In this document: piece by piece, positions 1 to 6,480 of the stretch
Numbering within the stretch: the first letter of the stretch is position 1
Layout: each line of letters starts with the position of its first letter
Assembly: GCA_030609605.1 (NCBI GenBank)
Contig: JAUWBY010000006.1
Span: 1 to 23,753 of the forward strand
Length of the DNA: 23,753 nt
Direction: 5' to 3'
DNA from: Candidatus Eiseniibacteriota bacterium
GTDB lineage: Bacteria > Joyebacterota > Joyebacteria > Joyebacterales > Joyebacteraceae
The notes under the pieces: model-generated
Told to the model about the DNA's origin: nothing
What the model saw: only the letters and a program-made list of their open reading frames with translations
Databases searched by the model: none
Position numbers and translations under genes: made by a program

Positions 1-120
1 GGTGTAGCGACAGCTCGCGGGGAAAACGGGAGATATGAGGCGCTGGTATGCCCGTACGACTATCACCAGCGCTCTGGTGAGAACCAGGGGTCTCCCACTT
101 GAAGGTCTGATAATCCGCAT
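1..120 (-). CDS. yidD: YidD, membrane protein insertion efficiency factor (partial)
   Basis: Reading leftward from an ATG at 118-120, forty codons remain open to the window edge, so the C-terminal part is missing. The visible N-terminus has a basic/hydrophobic amphipathic stretch followed by AYQRLISPVFPASCRYT, which matches the conserved YidD core (RAYQ..ISP..P..CRY.PTCS). YidD is a small peripheral inner-membrane protein that assists YidC-dependent insertion. It normally lies between rnpA and yidC, and here it follows rnpA by 46 nt on the same strand, which supports the call. The start is the first ATG after rnpA; no strong Shine-Dalgarno sequence is seen, so coupling to rnpA translation is possible. 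Confidence 0.9.
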   Translation of the reverse strand, partial: MRIIRPSSGRPLVLTRALVIVVRAYQRLISPVFPASCRYT

Positions 121-136
121 CGAACCGACAACCTAT

Positions 137-152
137 GGCCGCACTCGCGGCC
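137..152. other. Perfect 6-bp stem-loop between rnpA and yidD
   Basis: GGCCGC-ACTC-GCGGCC is a perfect inverted repeat with a four-base loop, placed between the rnpA stop and the yidD start. On the plus strand it is followed by TTTGTTTT, giving the look of a terminator for rightward transcription, but no plus-strand gene lies upstream inside the window. On the minus strand, where the genes are, no T-tract follows, so it may be an mRNA processing or stability element. Confidence 0.45.
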
Positions 153-166
153 TTTGTTTTCCCGCT

Positions 167-517
167 TCAGCCTGTCTTGTCGGAGGCGCGTCGAAGGGCG
201 GCATTCAGCGCGTCGGCGATGTCGGTGTGCGGCGCTCCGCCTGTCTTGTCCGTAGCCACGAAGACGAGGGTCTTAACTCCAGCCAGATCCACTCCACTGG
301 TTCTGAAGACTTCCCGAAGAACCCTCCTGGCGCGGTTTCTTCTTACCGCTCCTCCGACTCGTTTACCCGCCAGGAAAGCCACTCCGGGCGGCCCCACACC
401 TCTCTCGTAGTGCAGTCTGAAGTAGGGTGTCCGCACCACGTTTCCTGCGCGCATCGCATACAATAGAAGCCGGCGCCTCCGGATGATCCGACTTCTGGGC
501 AGCGTGTTGGACGACAA
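167..517 (-). CDS. rnpA: RnpA, protein component of ribonuclease P
   Basis: This 116-residue basic protein binds the RNase P RNA and helps mature tRNA 5' ends. The family hallmark lies in the middle: a GKRVGGAVRRNRARRVLRE stretch, the RNR signature helix of RnpA. An N-terminal arginine cluster (SRIIRRRR) precedes the aromatic RTPYFRLHY strand, as in other RnpA proteins. The start is TTG at 515-517, preceded by AGGTG four bases upstream; the first internal ATG would remove the conserved N-terminal arginines. The gene begins 7 nt after the rpmH stop, the usual rpmH-rnpA coupling, and is followed by yidD. Length is normal for the family. Confidence 0.95.
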   Translation of the reverse strand: MSSNTLPRSRIIRRRRLLLYAMRAGNVVRTPYFRLHYERGVGPPGVAFLAGKRVGGAVRRNRARRVLREVFRTSGVDLAGVKTLVFVATDKTGGAPHTDIADALNAALRRASDKTG

Positions 518-524
518 AGCGCAC

Positions 525-662
525 CTACCGGGTTGTCAACCTCTTCCTGCCCTTTGAACGACGACGGGCCAGAACACGCCGTCCTTCCGGAGTGGAACTC
601 CGCGCGAGAAACCCGTGCTTCCTCTTGCCTTTGCGCTTCTTCGGCTGGTAGGTTCGCTTCAT
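525..662 (-). CDS. rpmH: Ribosomal protein L34
   Basis: The gene encodes a 45-residue, very basic protein that starts MKRTYQPKKRKGKRKHGF and continues with the R.ST.EGR.VL..RR.KGR..L motif found in almost every bacterial L34. It is a structural protein of the 50S ribosomal subunit. ATG is at 660-662 with a GAGGG ribosome-binding site just upstream, and TAG is at 525-527. It is the first gene of the leftward rpmH-rnpA-yidD operon, transcribed away from dnaA, which is the textbook arrangement beside many bacterial origins. A promoter with a perfect -35 box lies upstream at 717-745. Confidence 0.97.
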   Translation of the reverse strand: MKRTYQPKKRKGKRKHGFLARSSTPEGRRVLARRRSKGRKRLTTR

Positions 663-716
663 GGTACCCTCTGTACGTTCATGCTTGAGTGTCGTCTGAC
701 TGCATCTAAACGTTGA

Positions 717-745
717 AGTCTACTGTTCTCTGCCGCCCTTGTCAA
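717..745 (-). promoter_or_regulatory. Sigma70-type promoter of the rpmH-rnpA-yidD operon
   Basis: On the minus strand a perfect TTGACA (740-745) is separated by exactly 17 bases from TAGACT (717-722, four of six matches to TATAAT). Transcription would start near 710, leaving a leader of about 50 nt before rpmH. Confidence 0.75.
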
Positions 746-1227
746 GGCGATTCTCCACATCTCAAGCCAATCGAAGCGGGCGCGGCACCCACATCCGTAT
801 CCCCTCATGCACGTACCACTTGTCAGCAGGTCGTGCCTCAGACCCCAACCCTTTCCGTCGCCCTCCTTGGTCCTCCGTTTCGCCAGGGACACTCTGCATT
901 CCGTTCTTCCCTAGCCCCTGTGCCTCTGCGGTGCTTCCGTGCAGCTCCCCGCGCTCTGCAATGCTTCCTGCCCATCCTGTTGCCCTCCTGTCCGGCATTC
1001 GCCCCTCGCCGCGTTCCCCTATTCTTCGTCCCTCGGTCGTTCCAGTCAACACCGTGTCCCACAACATCTTACACCCCTTGTGGAAAAAGTCCGTCCTCCA
1101 CCAAGAAAGTGCTTGCCCTTCTTTTGCCTCCGTGCTAGCATGCGCCTCACCACAGCCTCGGTTGATAAGTCTCCTTCCGGGATGTGGGTTCACAAGCAGC
1201 AGATACCGATCCGTGCGACCTCAGGAG

Positions 1228-1239
1228 CGTTCGCGAACG
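1228..1239. repeat. Perfect 12-bp palindrome upstream of dnaA
   Basis: CGTTCGCGAACG is fully self-complementary and lies about 190 bp before the dnaA start and 60 bp before the first perfect DnaA box. A dyad of this size near a regulated gene could be an operator, but no binding protein is indicated by the sequence. Confidence 0.4.
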
Positions 1240-1302
1240 GGAGACACCACACCGACTGAGATCGTGACACTCTAACCACATAGCAGACAAGCGGTTATCG
1301 AA

Positions 1303-1311
1303 TTATCCACA
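1303..1311 (+). promoter_or_regulatory. DnaA box, perfect consensus
   Basis: TTATCCACA matches the high-affinity DnaA box exactly. It lies 120 bp before the dnaA start. Confidence 0.85.
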
Positions 1312-1325
1312 ATTGGGTGTTGTGT

Positions 1326-1334
1326 TGTCGATAA
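1326..1334 (-). promoter_or_regulatory. DnaA box, one mismatch
   Basis: On the minus strand the site reads TTATCGACA, one base from the consensus. It sits 14 bp after the perfect box at 1303-1311 and in opposite orientation. Confidence 0.5.
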
Positions 1335-1407
1335 GATTGTCACGTGTTTTCTCCGCATTCTGTCTCCGGCGGCGCGTAAACATCGACAAGCTCTGCTTTT
1401 CGGCATC

Positions 1408-1416
1408 TGTGGATAA
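1408..1416 (-). promoter_or_regulatory. DnaA box, perfect consensus, reverse orientation
   Basis: TGTGGATAA is the reverse complement of TTATCCACA. It ends 14 bp before the dnaA start codon, so DnaA bound here could cover the ribosome-binding or promoter region and repress its own gene. Confidence 0.85.
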
Positions 1417-1430
1417 CTCGTCAACAGCAC

Positions 1431-2789
1431 GTGGACAACATGCGAACAACTCTCTCTGCCTCTGATCTGTGGGCCCACTGCCTCGAGACAATCCGCTCCG
1501 CGACCGAGAACCAGAGCTTCCGCACCTGGTTCGAACCCACGCGCGGTGTTGAGCTCACAGAGGATGTCCTCAAGATCGAGGTCCCCAACCGCTTCTTTGC
1601 CGACTGGCTCGAGGAACACTACCTCTCCCTCATCCTAGCGGCCCTCGAAGAGCACGCAGCATCACCACTTAGGGCAGAATTCCACGTCGCTCACAGACGA
1701 CCGGATGAGTACGAACCCGTCTCGAGACGTAGGCCTGCGCCGCCGCCGTTGACCACGGCCGCCCCCGATCGCTGTCCGCTCAACCCGCGATACACATTCT
1801 CCACTTTCGTTGTGGGCGGCGGGAATCGCTTCGCCCAGGCCGCATCCATGGCGGTAGCAGAGGCCCCCGGAACCACGTATAACCCACTATTTATATATGG
1901 TGGTGTAGGACTTGGCAAGACCCATCTAATGCACGCGATCGGAGACTACGTCCAGGAACACAGACCCCAGATGTCGGTTCACTATGTCTCATCCGAGACA
2001 TTCATGAACGAGCTCATTGTGTCGATACAGAGAAATACGACCTTGGAATTCCGCGACAAATACCGCAGCAAGGATCTTCTCCTGATCGACGACATTCAGT
2101 TCCTGGCCGGCAAGGAGAGTACGCAGGAGGAGTTCTTCCACACATTCAACGCTCTCTACCTCGCTCACAAGCAGATCGTCCTGACGAGCGACAGGCCTCC
2201 GAAACAGATCGCGACCCTCGAGGAACGGTTGGTTTCGCGATTCGAGTCAGGGCTCGTGACGGACGTCCAGGCGCCCGACCTCGAGACGCGAATCGCCATC
2301 CTCAACAGGAAGGCCGAGCTCGATGGGATCTCCATCCCGAATGAGGTGATTCACCTCATAGCAGACAGCGTCACGACCAACATCCGCGAGCTCGAAGGTT
2401 CCCTAGTGCGACTCCTGGCTTTCTCCAGTCTTACCGGAAGCGAAATAACGGTCGAGCTCACCAAGGAGGTGCTGTCGGCCTTTCTCGGGAAACCGCGCGG
2501 CCCGGTATCCGTCGCGCGCATCCAGCAGGCGGTCGCGGAGACGTACGGCGTTCCTGTTGAGAAGATGAAGGCTCGCGGAAGGGCGAGCCAGATTGCTCTG
2601 GCTCGTCAGGTTGCGATGTTCCTTGCTCGCGAGCTCACTCACATGTCTCTCGCGCAGGTGGGTGAGCAATTCGGCGGCCGCGACCACACGACCGTGCTTC
2701 ACGCACACCGAAAGATCAGCGGCGAGATGGAGAAGAGTGGACAGGTTCAGCGAGACGTCGAAAACCTCAAGCGTCTGCTCAAGGTGTAG
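1431..2789 (+). CDS. dnaA: DnaA, chromosomal replication initiator
   Basis: This 452-residue AAA+ ATPase binds DnaA boxes and opens oriC. Domain I (about residues 1-85) begins with the LWAHCLETI helix. Domain III carries a Walker A motif GGVGLGKT (157-164, Lys163) and a Walker B motif LLLIDD (Asp220-Asp221). Domain IV carries the DNA-binding signature GGRDHTTV (415-422) that reads the DnaA box. The domain II linker is short and rich in proline and arginine. The chosen start is GTG at 1431; an in-frame ATG at 1440 is an equally possible start, and neither has a good Shine-Dalgarno sequence. The gene lies between two groups of DnaA boxes, suggesting autoregulation. Unlike the usual arrangement, dnaN is not the next gene. 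Confidence 0.98.
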   Translation: MDNMRTTLSASDLWAHCLETIRSATENQSFRTWFEPTRGVELTEDVLKIEVPNRFFADWLEEHYLSLILAALEEHAASPLRAEFHVAHRRPDEYEPVSRRRPAPPPLTTAAPDRCPLNPRYTFSTFVVGGGNRFAQAASMAVAEAPGTTYNPLFIYGGVGLGKTHLMHAIGDYVQEHRPQMSVHYVSSETFMNELIVSIQRNTTLEFRDKYRSKDLLLIDDIQFLAGKESTQEEFFHTFNALYLAHKQIVLTSDRPPKQIATLEERLVSRFESGLVTDVQAPDLETRIAILNRKAELDGISIPNEVIHLIADSVTTNIRELEGSLVRLLAFSSLTGSEITVELTKEVLSAFLGKPRGPVSVARIQQAVAETYGVPVEKMKARGRASQIALARQVAMFLARELTHMSLAQVGEQFGGRDHTTVLHAHRKISGEMEKSGQVQRDVENLKRLLKV

Positions 2790-2860
2790 CCCCCTCAACC
2801 CCCCTGGACATCATCGTGCGCTGACCCCGCTGCCGCCTTCCACATTTGCGTCCTTCAGGC

Positions 2861-2869
2861 TGTGGACAA
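2861..2869 (-). promoter_or_regulatory. DnaA box variant TTGTCCACA
   Basis: On the minus strand the site reads TTGTCCACA, a one-mismatch variant that is the common functional form in many high-GC bacteria. A weaker CTGTCCACA follows at 2882-2890 in the same orientation. Confidence 0.6.
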
Positions 2870-2939
2870 GACGTTGTGAAATGTGGACAGACATCCACGG
2901 CGCGACCTGCCTGGTGACACGTGTTGAGATGTGTGGCTA

Positions 2940-2948
2940 TTATCCAGA
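2940..2948 (+). promoter_or_regulatory. DnaA box, one mismatch
   Basis: TTATCCAGA differs from the consensus at the eighth base. A weaker GCATCCACA follows at 2952-2960 in the same orientation, 12 bp later start to start. Confidence 0.5.
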
Positions 2949-2971
2949 GTCGCATCCACATCGTTTGGGAA

Positions 2972-2985
2972 GCACGACGTCGTGC
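2972..2985. repeat. Perfect 14-bp palindrome inside oriC
   Basis: GCACGACGTCGTGC is fully self-complementary and lies between the middle and right groups of DnaA boxes. It could bind a dimeric origin regulator; the sequence gives no identity. Confidence 0.5.
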
Positions 2986-3046
2986 AAGGTGACGGAACCG
3001 TGGGCATCACATTCTGTCACCAACGTGAAACGGACTGGTTGTCAAC

Positions 3047-3055
3047 ATATCCACA
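3047..3055 (+). promoter_or_regulatory. DnaA box next to the unwinding region
   Basis: ATATCCACA differs from the consensus only at the first base. It is followed directly by GCCCC and then by CTA repeats, the order seen in the basal unwinding element of Bacillus subtilis oriC. Confidence 0.7.
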
Positions 3056-3059
3056 GCCC

Positions 3060-3088
3060 CTACTACTAATGCTATTCTTCTATATTAT
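3060..3088 (+). other. DnaA-trio array and AT-rich unwinding element
   Basis: After the GC-rich spacer the plus strand reads CTA three times, then ATG, then CTA, followed by TTC triplets and an AT-rich run ending TATATTAT. On the opposite strand this is the repeated 3'-GAT trio to which DnaA is known to assemble on single-stranded DNA in B. subtilis. Spacing and order (box, GC-rich gap, trios, AT-rich) fit the known basal unwinding system. Confidence 0.7.
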
Positions 3089-3168
3089 GAAGGAGTAGAG
3101 AAGTACCTGTGTGGAGAACTCGTCAGATCGCCGGAGTCCGGATCACACACGAACCAGGAGAGACGTCG

Positions 3169-5163
3169 ATGCGAGCATGTGTTCTGTCAACGCTCTGCGT
3201 AACACTTGCCTTGTGCACTGTCGCCAAGCTTGCGGTGGGGAAGGATGGCATGACCGCTCTATCTCCGGATGGAAGAACTGCGATACAGCTCGCGGTAGTC
3301 AACGGACGAGCGAGCTACTCGGTGACACGAGATGGCCGAACGATCGTCGATGATTCGAGGCTCGGTTTCCTCTTCGTGGAACGTGAGCCCCTTAACAGAG
3401 GGTTCACTGCTCTCGGGGTGACCGAGCGACAAGTAGACGAGTTCTGGGAGCCGGTGTGGGGATCGGATGCACTCATCGAGAACCGTTGTCACGAGGTTAC
3501 TGCGACACTTGTGAAAGGGAGCGGCCTCACCGTGGACGTGATCATTCGTGCATACAACGACGGTGTCGCGCTCCGATGTTTCGTCCCCGACCAGGAGGGA
3601 TTCAGGTCGTTTGAGATGGTGTCCGAGGAGACGGAATTCCGCCTCACAGGTAATCACACCACGTGGTGGATTCCGGCTGATTTCGACAGCTACGAGCACA
3701 CCTACAGACAGACTCGCCTGGTGGATGTGGAGGCCGTAGCGACTCCTGTTACGATGCGCACAGAGGAAGGCCTCTACGTGAGTATCCACGAGGCAAACCT
3801 CACCGACTACGCGGGGATGACGCTCCGGAAGTCGCCCGTGGGGTTCGTTCTCGAGTGCGACCTCGTGCCGTGGCCGGACGGCATCAAGGTCAGAGGAGAG
3901 GCTCCGCTCGTCACACCCTGGAGGACCATCCAGATCTCAGACACCCCGGGTGGCCTCGTCGAGTCCCACATCATAGAGAACCTGAATGAGCCGTGTGCCG
4001 TGGGAGATCACTCGTGGATTGAGCCGATGAAGTACGTCGGGATCTGGTGGGGCATGCACATCGGCAAGGATACGTGGCATCAAGGGGAGAATCACGGGGC
4101 AACATCGGCGAACACGAGGAAGATGATAGATTTCGCGGCCGAGCACGGTATCGGGGGCGTCCTGGTCGAGGGGTGGAACACCGGGTGGGAGAGGTGGGGG
4201 AGTGCCGGGGCGTTCGATTACACGACACCGTATCCGGACTTCGATCTCGAGGGACTGGCCGCGTATGCCGGGGAGAAGGGAGTGGCACTCATCGGACACC
4301 ACGAGACCGGAGGAGATATTCCCACATACGAAGATCGCGTCGAAGAGGCGTTCGCCCTCTACGAGCGCTTGGGAATACGAGCGGTCAAGACCGGCTACGC
4401 GGGCGGCATATTCCCCCGAGGACAGCACCATCACGGACAGTGGATGGTGCGGCACTACAGAAGCATCGTTCGAAAGGCCGCGGAGCACCACATCATGCTG
4501 GACGTTCATGAGCCGATCAAGCCGACGGGAATCCGCCGCACGTGGCCGAACATGATGACGCGTGAAGGCGTAAGAGGGATGGAGTACAACGCATGGAGCG
4601 ACGGCAATCCTCCGGAGCACACGACCATTCTCCCGTTCACTCGGATGCTCGCCGGACCTCTGGATTACACCCCGGGGATATTTGACATCACATTCAACAA
4701 GTACAAACCGGACAACAGAGTTCACACTACGCTGGCGAAGCAGCTCGCGCTCTATGTCGTGCTGGAGAGCCCTCTTCAGATGGCGGCCGACCTCATCGAG
4801 AACTATAAGAATCACCCTGCCTTCGCATTCATACAGGCAGTGCCCTGCGACTGGGATGAGACCCGCGTGCTCGATGCCGCGATCGGAGATCACGTGACCA
4901 TAGTCAGAAGGCGCGGCCAAGAGTGGTTTCTGGGGAGCATTACGGATGAGGATCCGCGGACGTTTGCGTTCGCTCTGGATTTCCTGGAGCGTGGAGTCAC
5001 GTACGTTGCGACCGTGTACGCCGACGGACGTGACGCCGACTGGCTGACCAACCCGCAGAGCTACGAGATACGGACGCTGACGGTTGACACCACCGACACG
5101 CTTGAGGTCCATCTCGCAGCCGGCGGGGGAGAGGCTGTCCGCTTCGTTCCGGCATCCCCTTAG
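3169..5163 (+). CDS. Secreted GH97 glycoside hydrolase (inverting alpha-glucosidase type)
   Basis: The 664-residue product begins with a Sec signal peptide (about residues 1-24, hydrophobic core CVLSTLCVTLALCTV), then the GH97 N-terminal beta-sandwich and the catalytic barrel. The barrel has KYVGIWWGMH (288-297) and VLVEGWNTGW (331-340), both typical of the family. Glu379 (HHET), Glu448 (DVHE) and Glu472 (GMEY) have the same spacing (69 and 24 residues) as SusB Glu439, Glu508 and Glu532. The position of the nucleophile Asp of retaining members reads VKTGYAGG without Asp, so an inverting alpha-glucosidase is most likely. The start is ATG 3169 with AGGAGA seven bases upstream; a GTG at 3109 would add 20 residues before the signal peptide. 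The gene separates oriC/dnaA from dnaN, an unusual place for a catabolic gene. Base composition resembles its neighbours. Confidence 0.92.
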   Translation: MRACVLSTLCVTLALCTVAKLAVGKDGMTALSPDGRTAIQLAVVNGRASYSVTRDGRTIVDDSRLGFLFVEREPLNRGFTALGVTERQVDEFWEPVWGSDALIENRCHEVTATLVKGSGLTVDVIIRAYNDGVALRCFVPDQEGFRSFEMVSEETEFRLTGNHTTWWIPADFDSYEHTYRQTRLVDVEAVATPVTMRTEEGLYVSIHEANLTDYAGMTLRKSPVGFVLECDLVPWPDGIKVRGEAPLVTPWRTIQISDTPGGLVESHIIENLNEPCAVGDHSWIEPMKYVGIWWGMHIGKDTWHQGENHGATSANTRKMIDFAAEHGIGGVLVEGWNTGWERWGSAGAFDYTTPYPDFDLEGLAAYAGEKGVALIGHHETGGDIPTYEDRVEEAFALYERLGIRAVKTGYAGGIFPRGQHHHGQWMVRHYRSIVRKAAEHHIMLDVHEPIKPTGIRRTWPNMMTREGVRGMEYNAWSDGNPPEHTTILPFTRMLAGPLDYTPGIFDITFNKYKPDNRVHTTLAKQLALYVVLESPLQMAADLIENYKNHPAFAFIQAVPCDWDETRVLDAAIGDHVTIVRRRGQEWFLGSITDEDPRTFAFALDFLERGVTYVATVYADGRDADWLTNPQSYEIRTLTVDTTDTLEVHLAAGGGEAVRFVPASP

Positions 5164-5223
5164 CGTCCGCGTTGTCATTGGTGTGGACGCGAGTTGGAGA
5201 CGTGCGCGAACGAGCGATTTGCC

Positions 5224-5252
5224 TTGCGGGTCAGCGTTTCCGTTTCTATAAT
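5224..5252 (+). promoter_or_regulatory. Probable promoter of dnaN-recF
   Basis: A perfect TATAAT (5247-5252) is preceded at 17 bases by TTGCGG (5224-5229, three of six matches to TTGACA). It gives dnaN its own promoter in the spacer after the GH97 gene, with a leader of about 100 nt. Confidence 0.6.
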
Positions 5253-5266
5253 GACGTCGAAGGCGG

Positions 5267-5335
5267 AGCCGTCTTTGGGACGGCTGATTGTGCCTTCTGA
5301 ACACGCGAACAGTAATCCTTCCACAACAATCAGCC
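5267..5335 (+). promoter_or_regulatory. dnaN leader with two mutually exclusive hairpins
   Basis: A 7-bp perfect stem (5267-5273 with 5279-5285, loop TTTGG) overlaps the left arm of a 10-bp perfect inverted repeat, GGCTGATTGT (5282-5291) with ACAATCAGCC (5326-5335). Bases 5282-5285 take part in both, so only one can form fully. The loop of the second structure contains CTTCC (5318-5322), able to pair with the dnaN Shine-Dalgarno GGAGG (5348-5352). This is the layout of a regulatory leader, but no ligand or factor is indicated. Confidence 0.4.
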
Positions 5336-5358
5336 AGTCCCTTCTTTGGAGGTTGCTC

Positions 5359-6480
5359 ATGAGGTTCTCCATCGCCCGCCAGAACCTGGAGAAGGCGATC
5401 CAGAGAGTGTTGGCCGTCGTCTCGCCAAAGACGACCCTTCCGATCCTCGCGAACTTCCTTCTGGAAGCCGATGAGAAATCCAGGACCATCTCGCTCACGG
5501 CGACCGATCTCGACATGACCGTGACCACGAAAATCGAAGCCGACGTCGAGAAAGGTGGGGGAATAACGCTGCCGGCCAAGCGGTTCTCTGAGATCGTGAG
5601 AGCGCTTGGTGAGGCCAACGTCACCATTAGTGTCGACGGCGAGGAGATCGCCATCAAGTCGGGCAAGGGCAGGTTCAGGATTGTGGGCATTCCGACGGAG
5701 GAGTTCCCGAAGCTGCCGGAGAGCGACCTCTCGGCCGCCTTCGATGTGGACGCGGAGCTTTTCGTTCGCATGGTCGACAAGGTGAGCTTCTGCATCTGCA
5801 AGGATGAGACGCGGCCGTCGCTCAATGGCGCATACTGGGAGTTCACGGCGAAGGCAATGGGCATGACGGCGACCGACGGTCACCGACTCTCTACTTTCAA
5901 GGTGACAGGTGACTTTGCGAAAATCGAGGGAGCAGATGTAATCATTCCACCGAAGGCACTCGCTCACGCGACGAGGATCATCGGCACCGAGTCGGGGGAG
6001 ACGGTGAAGGTCGCAGTGCAGGAGAACCATGTCGTCTTCTTCGTCGGTGACACCATTATCAACTCGCGCCTTCTCGAAGGACCCTTTCCCAACTACAGCC
6101 AGGTAATCCCAAAGGACAACAAGAAGAACCTCGTGATTGGACGCGAGGAGCTTGGGAGCGCCGTCAGGCGGGTTGCGGTCTTGTCTGATGCCCTTACTCA
6201 CCAGGTGAAGCTTGGTCTCATGAAAACGAAGGTCGAGCTGGTTGTATCAACTCCTGATGTGGGAGAGGCGAAGGAAGAAATCGCGGCGAAGTTTGACGCC
6301 GAGAAGATGGAAGTTGGCTACAACGCCAACTACCTTCTCGATGTGCTCAAACACCTGGACGGAGACAACGTGCGTTTCGTTCTCGGAAGCCCCGTGGGGG
6401 CGGCAGTCGTGAGCACGGCAGAGCCTGTCGAGGGAGAGGAGCATCTGTGTCTCCTTATGCCGCTCAGGCTGTCGACCTAG
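5359..6480 (+). CDS. dnaN: DnaN, DNA polymerase III sliding clamp (beta subunit)
   Basis: A 373-residue protein of normal clamp length, made of three repeated clamp folds. It starts MRFSIARQNLEKAIQRV and includes the conserved KTTLPILANFLLE segment, a RFRIVGIPTEEFPKLP segment in the first half, the ATDGHRLS motif near residue 175, and a C-terminus ending LMPLRLST, close to the MPMRL end of other clamps that forms part of the partner-binding pocket. The ring-shaped dimer tethers DNA polymerase III to DNA. The start is ATG 5359 with GGAGG six bases upstream; the frame is open further upstream but that extension is not conserved clamp sequence. The 3' end overlaps recF by 34 nt. It is separated from dnaA by the GH97 gene. 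Confidence 0.97.
   Translation: MRFSIARQNLEKAIQRVLAVVSPKTTLPILANFLLEADEKSRTISLTATDLDMTVTTKIEADVEKGGGITLPAKRFSEIVRALGEANVTISVDGEEIAIKSGKGRFRIVGIPTEEFPKLPESDLSAAFDVDAELFVRMVDKVSFCICKDETRPSLNGAYWEFTAKAMGMTATDGHRLSTFKVTGDFAKIEGADVIIPPKALAHATRIIGTESGETVKVAVQENHVVFFVGDTIINSRLLEGPFPNYSQVIPKDNKKNLVIGREELGSAVRRVAVLSDALTHQVKLGLMKTKVELVVSTPDVGEAKEEIAAKFDAEKMEVGYNANYLLDVLKHLDGDNVRFVLGSPVGAAVVSTAEPVEGEEHLCLLMPLRLST

Larger units (their letters stand above)
746..1430. other. Gene-free spacer upstream of dnaA (dnaA control region, possible origin sub-region)
   Basis: About 680 bp with no convincing gene in any frame; the open frames found here are arginine/proline-rich and resemble no family. The plus strand is strongly pyrimidine-rich (about 70% C+T by hand count over 841-960). 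It holds near-consensus DnaA boxes (751-759 TTCTCCACA; 1079-1087 TTTTCCACA on the minus strand) and two perfect ones listed separately, plus a 12-bp palindrome. The cluster close to the dnaA start suggests autoregulation of dnaA and perhaps one half of a two-part origin. No clear dnaA promoter hexamers could be assigned. Confidence 0.6.
2790..3108. other. Probable oriC (dnaA downstream spacer)
   Basis: This 319-bp spacer contains no gene and shows the features expected of the unwinding half of an origin. DnaA-box-like sites occur at 2861-2869, 2940-2948 and 3047-3055, with weaker ones at 2882-2890 and 2952-2960. A perfect 14-bp palindrome is at 2972-2985. The right end has a DnaA box, then a short GC-rich run, DnaA-trios and an AT-rich tail. 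Plus-strand GC skew is C-rich to the left (841-900: 26 C, 11 G; 1741-1800: 28 C, 13 G) and G-rich to the right (4141-4200: 10 C, 33 G; 6241-6300: 11 C, 21 G), as expected on either side of a bidirectional origin. Confidence 0.8.

Noticed and set aside
40..79. Inverted repeats (GCGCTGGT/ACCAGCGC and TCACCAG/CTGGTGA) near the left edge
   Set aside because: They lie within yidD coding sequence and are explained by codon content.
531..540. GGTTGTCAAC, repeated at 3037-3046 in oriC
   Set aside because: The first copy encodes the end of L34; a shared 10-mer alone is weak evidence of a common site.
739..1275. Open frames of 106-178 codons in the rpmH-dnaA spacer on both strands
   Set aside because: Low-complexity Pro/Ser/Arg composition, no ribosome-binding sites, no family resemblance; the region looks regulatory.
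3937..6201. A 754-codon open frame on the minus strand opposite the GH97 gene and dnaN
   Set aside because: It lies opposite two clear genes, is rich in Arg/His/Leu with no family motif, and is a by-product of codon use in a high-GC genome.
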